Source: a virus. From it: DNA of 21,901 bases. Position numbers and translations under genes: made by a program. A model generated the notes under the pieces. The model ran no database searches. It worked only from the letters and a program-made list of their open reading frames with translations, and was not told the origin of the DNA. Positions 19,001 to 21,901 of the stretch are shown here, piece after piece. Position 1 is the stretch's first letter. Each line of letters begins with the position of its first letter. Location of the stretch: positions 1-21,901 of the IMG/VR virus record IMGVR_UViG_3300042691_012415. One strand, written 5' to 3'.

Positions 19001-21901
19001 GCCGTCAAGAACATCACGGGTTCTACCCGTCATCATTCTGTCTTCTATGTACTCTCTGTTCTCCTGTAGCGTTCTTATTGCTGATTTGGCAACCCGTCGC
19101 TCTGGTCTGATGATTCTGTTAAACCCCATCTCCCTTGACGAAGAAGCAAAGCCGGGCAAGTTCACCTTGTCCATGGACGATATTGGCATTGACTCAAGCG
19201 TTGAAGCCTCGTTGAGTATTCTCTTTCTTGCCTCTGGCGAAAGATTCATTGTCGGTTCTGGAATATCTCCGAACATTGAGTACATAAGTGTCTCTGTGCG
19301 GTTGTTTATCTCTCTTGTCAGTTTGTCGTGTGCTGGGTCAGATAACTCAACAAGCCGTCTTTGGTTGTGTAGTTTCTCTATTTCACGCATGCTTCTGTCA
19401 ATAAGAACCATCTCCTTGACAGAACCCATTGACTCCGATGGGTCTATGTTTACAAACTCGCCCTTGTCCACATCAAATACATCGGTGTGTTCTACTTCTA
19501 TGTATGGTATTCCGTTTCTTTCGGTTTTGGATACCACCTTGAAGCGACCACCCGTGATGCTTTCTATCGGCATATCACGCCGCTCTCCGTCAAGAATAAC
19601 GCTGTCAAGAAGGTTGCTGTCGAATACCCGTGCGCCCATCGCAAGTTTTACTATCGCAGACTTTTCACCACTGAAACTTCTTACATTTGGAACCTCTTCT
19701 GGCAATAGCGCTACTGGCGAGAATGATGTAAGTGGCATGTGTATTGTGTCGCCAAGTTCTGCTGAGAGTATTTCATTCTTTTCACCTAGTTGCGACATGG
19801 TGTGATACAGGGGGATTAACGAGAATGTTTCGGAATCCCTGATTTCATCCATCATTCTCTTTGCTCTTGTCGCAGACGAACGAAGTTCAGAAAGCGTGTT
19901 GCTGTCTAGTTCTGAAACGGCCCCGCCGTTCAGCAGTCTTCCTATTCCGGTATTGCCAACAAGAAATGACGGTACTTCCGACGGCTGTTGTAGACCCATC
20001 ATCATTCCCGAAATATGCTGAATGTCGTAGTGCGACTCAGAAGCCCATTCTGTGTAGGCGTTGGAAATCTCTGGCATGAACCTGTCGCCAGGTATCTTGA
20101 ACTTGTAGTCGCCAAGAGAAAAGTTTGTATGACCCTCAGTACCCCTACGCACGGTCACCCGTCGTGCTTGTTTATCTACTGGCTGTTTGGTCGATGCGAC
20201 ATTGCCGAGAGAGTTTGACGAACGCTTTGGAACAGTATCTCTTGCTCTTTCCACCCGTGAAGCCCGTGATGCGGAGGCAAAACCATGACTCTCACTCGGT
20301 GTTTCCCACGGTTTCACCATTCCGTTTGTGTTGTATGGGTCTGAGTGTTCGCCCAATATGTACAAATACGCAGCAGTCATTTCTGGCGTTATGTATTCAT
20401 CCCTGTAATCGGGGTCTGGTTGAGACATAAGCGCACCCAACTCTGCCCATGTTTCTTGTGGGTTCTTCTGTGCGTATTGACCAGCAAGACCAGCAAAAGG
20501 CAGTCGTGGGTCACCGAATACCTGTGGATAGTCCTCTGCTAGACCACGCCACACATCTTCCATTTCGGCTGGCTCCCAACCGTACCTCCAGAAAAATGAC
20601 GATATGTTTGCTGGGTCTGATGGGTCTAGGTTGTTCATGAGCATTGTCTGGATAACAAACCCAGGACCCATGTCTGGATTATTCATTACCCTTTCACGAC
20701 CACGATTTAGTACATCCAACTCGTAGTCCCCCAAACGGCTTAGTATGTCTGCTGGGTCTATTCCAATGGCTCTGGCAGCCAGAATAGCAGTCTTAGCAAA
20801 ATCAGAAAACTCTCTCTGTGGCTGTGGGATTATGGACAAAGACCCATTGCTTAGGTTTTCCTTAGCAAAAGCCATTCTTTCCAGCGCATCATCTATCGGT
20901 AAGTTGGGGTAAAGATAGGCAGCCCGTGAGTATCTATCTCCAGATAAAGCCTCCAAATCTCTTCTATCAAGACCAGCAACCCGTGCGACCCTGTCGCGCA
21001 TTCTTGGAACGGTTCCCAAACTTGATTTAATCCCAAATAGCGACGACCAGAACTGATGATGGTATTCGTGTACGAGTGTTCCCTCTAATGATGTAGAGAA
21101 GTTGGAAATGTAATCTCTTCCAAGCATGTCTGACGACGGGTATGCGCTACTTTCTCCCGGTCTGGGTCTACCCATACTTACTCTGCGTGTTCTGCCGAAC
21201 TTTGGCATTTGTTTGTCTGGACGGAATAGACCACGCCACTCTCTGTGGTGGATGTTGATTACCGTAAATAAACCGAGAACATTAAAGCCCATAATGCCCT
21301 GCGTGTCTACTATCGCATCAAACAGTAAATCCATAGTCTGTTCGTCGGTATTAAATACGGCTTTACCAGAAGCAGGGTCAACATCGGACCTCTGTATTGG
21401 GTATGTCATCGGGTTGCGTCTAGTGCCGACAGTTGGTATTGGTATTGTTTGACCGTTTCTGCGAGCGTCTCTGTATTTCTGTACAGCATCTGGGTCTGAC
21501 GGGATAATCGGCGACGAACCAAACCTGCGAACCGTCCACAAGAACTGTGGAGACTCATTCAGTGCCTTTTCTAGCCAATCCTCCATTCTCGCCACACCTT
21601 CGGGAGAGAAGTCAAAAAGGTCGCTGTCTATCATGGTTTCTACGAGTTCTTTTACTGCTGCGAGAACATGTGGGTCTGGGTTCGTGTTACCCATAAGCAT
21701 GTGTTGTAGCGAAAGGTTTACTAAGTCCTCTCTGCTTCGTGGAACCAACGCTTGCGCTATTTCTCGTGGTGTTGCGTCTTTTAGCCAGTCCACACCCTTG
21801 AGTGGTGAGTCGTCCTCACCCGAGAACGCCTTAGCCATGTCTCTTGTTCCGTTTTCATCCCGTGAAATGGATAGCGAGGCAAATCCTCTTGCCCGTGGAG
21901 C
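13055..21901 (-). CDS. Giant polyvalent-type protein (partial; 5' end outside the window)
   Basis: At least 2948 residues; the frame is open to the right edge, so ATG 21838 is not the true start (21 more codons are visible, including a GFAS motif). Numbering from that Met: zincin with HEYHH (257-261) and downstream E320; possible ADP-ribosyltransferase (LYHTM 677-681, TSFS about 704-707, IEVE 780-783); helical and unknown modules (about 896-1480, including IHFTLNH near 1283); two related modules with DPHP (1588, 1939) and H(D/E)xxGH (1717-1722, 2071-2076); kinase-like module (K2359, DNRDRNTGN 2478-2486, IDHG 2502-2505); C-terminal zincin with HELAH (2818-2822) and LEYIAE (E2876/E2880). Eleven GFAS-type motifs separate the modules. 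Such enzyme-studded proteins fit the phage polyvalent class, thought to enter the host with DNA. The function of the whole is inferred. Confidence 0.85.
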   Translation of the reverse strand, partial: APRARGFASLSISRDENGTRDMAKAFSGEDDSPLKGVDWLKDATPREIAQALVPRSREDLVNLSLQHMLMGNTNPDPHVLAAVKELVETMIDSDLFDFSPEGVARMEDWLEKALNESPQFLWTVRRFGSSPIIPSDPDAVQKYRDARRNGQTIPIPTVGTRRNPMTYPIQRSDVDPASGKAVFNTDEQTMDLLFDAIVDTQGIMGFNVLGLFTVINIHHREWRGLFRPDKQMPKFGRTRRVSMGRPRPGESSAYPSSDMLGRDYISNFSTSLEGTLVHEYHHQFWSSLFGIKSSLGTVPRMRDRVARVAGLDRRDLEALSGDRYSRAAYLYPNLPIDDALERMAFAKENLSNGSLSIIPQPQREFSDFAKTAILAARAIGIDPADILSRLGDYELDVLNRGRERVMNNPDMGPGFVIQTMLMNNLDPSDPANISSFFWRYGWEPAEMEDVWRGLAEDYPQVFGDPRLPFAGLAGQYAQKNPQETWAELGALMSQPDPDYRDEYITPEMTAAYLYILGEHSDPYNTNGMVKPWETPSESHGFASASRASRVERARDTVPKRSSNSLGNVASTKQPVDKQARRVTVRRGTEGHTNFSLGDYKFKIPGDRFMPEISNAYTEWASESHYDIQHISGMMMGLQQPSEVPSFLVGNTGIGRLLNGGAVSELDSNTLSELRSSATRAKRMMDEIRDSETFSLIPLYHTMSQLGEKNEILSAELGDTIHMPLTSFSPVALLPEEVPNVRSFSGEKSAIVKLAMGARVFDSNLLDSVILDGERRDMPIESITGGRFKVVSKTERNGIPYIEVEHTDVFDVDKGEFVNIDPSESMGSVKEMVLIDRSMREIEKLHNQRRLVELSDPAHDKLTREINNRTETLMYSMFGDIPEPTMNLSPEARKRILNEASTLESMPISSMDKVNLPGFASSSREMGFNRIIRPERRVAKSAIRTLQENREYIEDRMMTGRTRDVLDGEWIDQTIERLNNGEITHTDAMDIMNILMDIVSDRIRRDPSVRDATDGDVYHYQKLGKRLRRAMLNGLNDEDLETIRVEQGIVRPRGRGFASSSGNVREEIAGRFNPTTIRHNPGSEEWREDQPSRGVLGVVVYDINGEKVVFGVQDRHGMDIGDARNVPLNPYDITGLERGTPEGDKVALDWFYAHIGSGTSDGQLTDDYKQTNSTEISALLYAATMGDEEARKEFDRYAAAGKEIADRERQAEIDKAKSIAEEIRSDSGFKDNLRVMAHSILYARKRKDGEEAPYVSDEEARSYTPTAKDLVLVRWTEFEPEYDEDGNVVLGAPSEYIDVDRETIHFTLNHSVEEHWGWQQTGGGYLIMVPLTDVLDDNGTESLGNLLGVDTYFTPKPGQKLKLRKGSTVVRRVEADEDRKKITSSILQDEFGTMSVKGTPNNVDWPGFDDFVTTVAADLGTHKGGLHSENGHGMYEVFNNRAGTEGTDVRLDPFRNNDGVHAMEYRLGSMDENSILRHIDRRHGRPTGVFKIEERNPSMRGGFVSASRSRDLSSRVKDPKQAETVKSIERRIGFASRSDAVNPRGKTSEQIADELELTPDEITMLNEALLDYEDLKKVLVNPAITQEQKQRIIDSIRVRVEDGIPYLTIDPHPLVIGEIPDKRDWSLVVAPPEEVRAQIKDLLERMGEKVDVKDRATIDQRDEETKLNTVAFNTWLMDIWDKIAAQNPLPPGTEDESGTWVGGGGYIPTAFTQYFQALYNMGYSGLRYFFGEESFLNAHDLWGHVAIGRGFDRHGEWANMLAIFSLMDRWGEENNISETDILRMKGMWFQSLEYTRFGDRFIRERDETSPNSNRAWFERERGIWDSLSGMAEDDDLRELIGLLDHGREHDSANSKGFASATKDERARIVAGDVVRQSRRLAEMNLPEKGEETGEAIVREMGLTGKAARVAKEAFTRSLEAISGGRLKRYKFAEGVDEHKSRLLDSMRIVISADDIPMIMADPHPAFFGLLEDRRDWSAIEVPGDETVEAVIAKLREGNDPLARRGSGSVSDRNSGMEKFTQWASERINSIIGKTRRQDTPSRLRGTLVADDIDLDDELRILEGDSSWAALYVGSLIDGSQAYGGATDTFELLHEAIGHIAIGRGFDRHGEFANGLAVLSLLRHSEVRELLTEGEIQQVARHILRNYVVDRISQARPEATKRALGIDGEGGDGLYELMELAHDYKGDIWEVVDILERDIDKTPAFGKDGSPLEPRPRGFASSNRDTLNNATSQDLSRIVNADARHRGFASSTQEWKTTTHGIELRKEMPNTEVAHADASGTTQKRVKVGNEVVHPRTGQTVKLDSLESAIDYVEFGGNLSEVPDEFLIESILRNTSQIPGERESGWRLAKAGGRFEFLAAGGGVHGMIRIQDTKTGGYIGLKFEASVNWSRDDEVIPIVQNSAEDSVQGAVREAIANTINEELGFAPMPIRIVRRSRLGAGEEDSQAPEQRPGIAFVTELAQNRHGRIIGDGDNLRNNNTAREDISPISALRQGLIDAVMDNRDRNTGNYLLAAQPDGSIALVPIDHGEALHAVSDKSLEDMIVDRFLFARSMDLQSFGELSKNQIRQLVEDAMKDYRQDIAEKHRRIRDEAQKVIGHSTGLLSEVDGGSWTPTDSAYLYREIDEGVESVLSRWTELADMSDDEITDILWEAIGGWRNEPQQKKGFASASAPQGFASARGKSRKLVKIYGATDKPRPAPSSTGEFVRRAIPTSPEQVRSLLENSPYSKGKGVKKTMKKLEMMEVDWEKQKLLADRLGKLLDSNPEFARILSEFDIPPMFVTKWNISNGGTESPLLSMTESWFGTQGQYHTGMGVLAFPEHIATGTNKYGMGNLSAEEVIVHELAHTIHAMAVEMNESARKALQEDFVAGVKSGRGVELTSSEKEIAKMISNYAASNRLEYIAEAMREIFYPKGRAQRGLVDAHYEMLSKFLGIPVERLKAMAKARRGVSF
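13058..13888 (-). other. Giant protein C-terminal zincin
   Basis: VIVHELAHTIHAM (H2818, E2819, H2822) followed by NRLEYIAEAM (E2876/E2880) is the gluzincin arrangement of HExxH plus a downstream Glu. It is a second, distinct metallopeptidase after the last GFAS motif. Confidence 0.7.
13916..15169 (-). other. Giant protein kinase-like module
   Basis: Residues about 2224-2642 contain a Lys strand (IGLKFEAS, K2359), a catalytic-loop-like DNRDRNTGN (D2478-N2486) and a metal-binding-like PIDHGEAL (D2503), the order found in HipA- and phosphoinositide-kinase-like folds. The substrate could be protein, lipid or small molecule. Confidence 0.55.
15257..16339 (-). repeat. Duplicated module, copy B (H-E-x-x-G-H)
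   Basis: This covers residues about 1834-2195. It has DSMRI, DPHP, RDWS and HEAIGHIAIGRGFDRHGEFA at spacings close to copy A (129 versus 132 residues from DPHP to the first His), but lacks WFxxxEY and is otherwise diverged, so the duplication is old. Confidence 0.75.
16340..17308 (-). repeat. Duplicated module, copy A (H-D-x-x-G-H)
   Basis: This covers residues about 1511-1834 of the giant protein. Shared landmarks with copy B are DSIRV, a DPHP box, RDWS, and HDLWGHVAIGRGFDRHGEWA. Copy A also has WFQSLEY (E1771) 49 residues after the second His. Confidence 0.75.
19154..20284 (-). other. Giant protein module 2: possible ADP-ribosyltransferase
   Basis: LYHTM (H679), then PLTSFSPVA (S705, S707), then IEVEH (E781/E783) follow the H-S-E order of one ADP-ribosyltransferase clade, with the usual hydrophobic strands between. 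The first catalytic residue is His where others have Arg. This is based on motif order only. Confidence 0.4.
20285..21838 (-). other. Giant protein module 1: zincin metallopeptidase
   Basis: LVHEYHHQFW supplies two His and a Glu of a zincin active site; ALERMA (E320) is a candidate third ligand. The module is bounded by GFAS motifs, one just upstream of Met 21838 and one at residue 519. It is a candidate processing protease for the giant protein, or an effector. Confidence 0.65.

Noticed and set aside
18867-19805. Plus-strand open frame (312 codons) opposite the giant gene
   Set aside because: Antisense shadow: Ser/Ile-rich, no ribosome binding site, no domain.
1-21901. CRISPR arrays, insertion sequences, attachment sites
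   Set aside because: No regularly spaced repeats, transposase or integrase genes, or tRNA-end duplications were seen on reading.

Overview
The window looks like part of a tailed-phage (or phage-derived) genome from an actinobacterial host, probably environmental. Evidence for an actinobacterial host: a WhiB-type iron-sulfur regulator (8807-9160), a secreted Rpf-like muralytic protein (6616-7362), many GTG/TTG starts, and promoters that place the transcription start on the start codon (leaderless mRNAs). Evidence for a phage: tightly overlapping genes, phage tRNAs, a zinc-finger/TOPRIM/RecA-fold primase-helicase, SSB, a DUF932 protein, a SNF2 helicase, many tiny proteins and a giant multidomain protein of the polyvalent-protein type. 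No integrase, terminase large subunit, portal or capsid gene is visible, so lifestyle and virion type cannot be read here.

Layout. 1-4450 (+): small genes, a likely structured non-coding RNA (about 515-652), a PD-(D/E)XK-like nuclease, a winged-helix protein and a SMARCAL1-like SNF2 helicase, mixed with small membrane proteins. 4468-6229 (+): DUF932 protein and two hypotheticals. 6231-7810 (-): tRNA-Leu(UAG), tRNA-Lys(UUU), a zinc-ribbon protein, the Rpf-like protein and an acidic hypothetical. 7881-12167 (+): ssb with its own terminator, then a chain of touching or overlapping genes (putative zinc-site protein, WhiB, primase-helicase, HTH protein, RHH protein, CPLGKW zinc protein, small membrane protein). 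12168-21901 (-): a DUF5872-like protein translationally coupled to a giant protein of at least 2948 residues that runs off the right edge.

Two things stand out. First, seven promoters share a layout of TTGNNN, 17 bp, CATA(A/C)T preceded by a conserved YTAMAHGC; six of them end 6-7 nt before a start codon, and the seventh reads into the structured RNA. Two of the seven carry tandem DnaA-box-like sequences at an identical distance upstream. Second, the giant protein is divided by eleven copies of a short GFAS motif into modules: a zincin, a possible ADP-ribosyltransferase, helical and unknown modules, two copies of a module with an H(D/E)xxGH signature, a kinase-like module and a C-terminal zincin. 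The motif is encoded with varied codons, which points to selection on the peptide. It could mark cleavage sites, docking sites or linkers in a cargo protein delivered with phage DNA.
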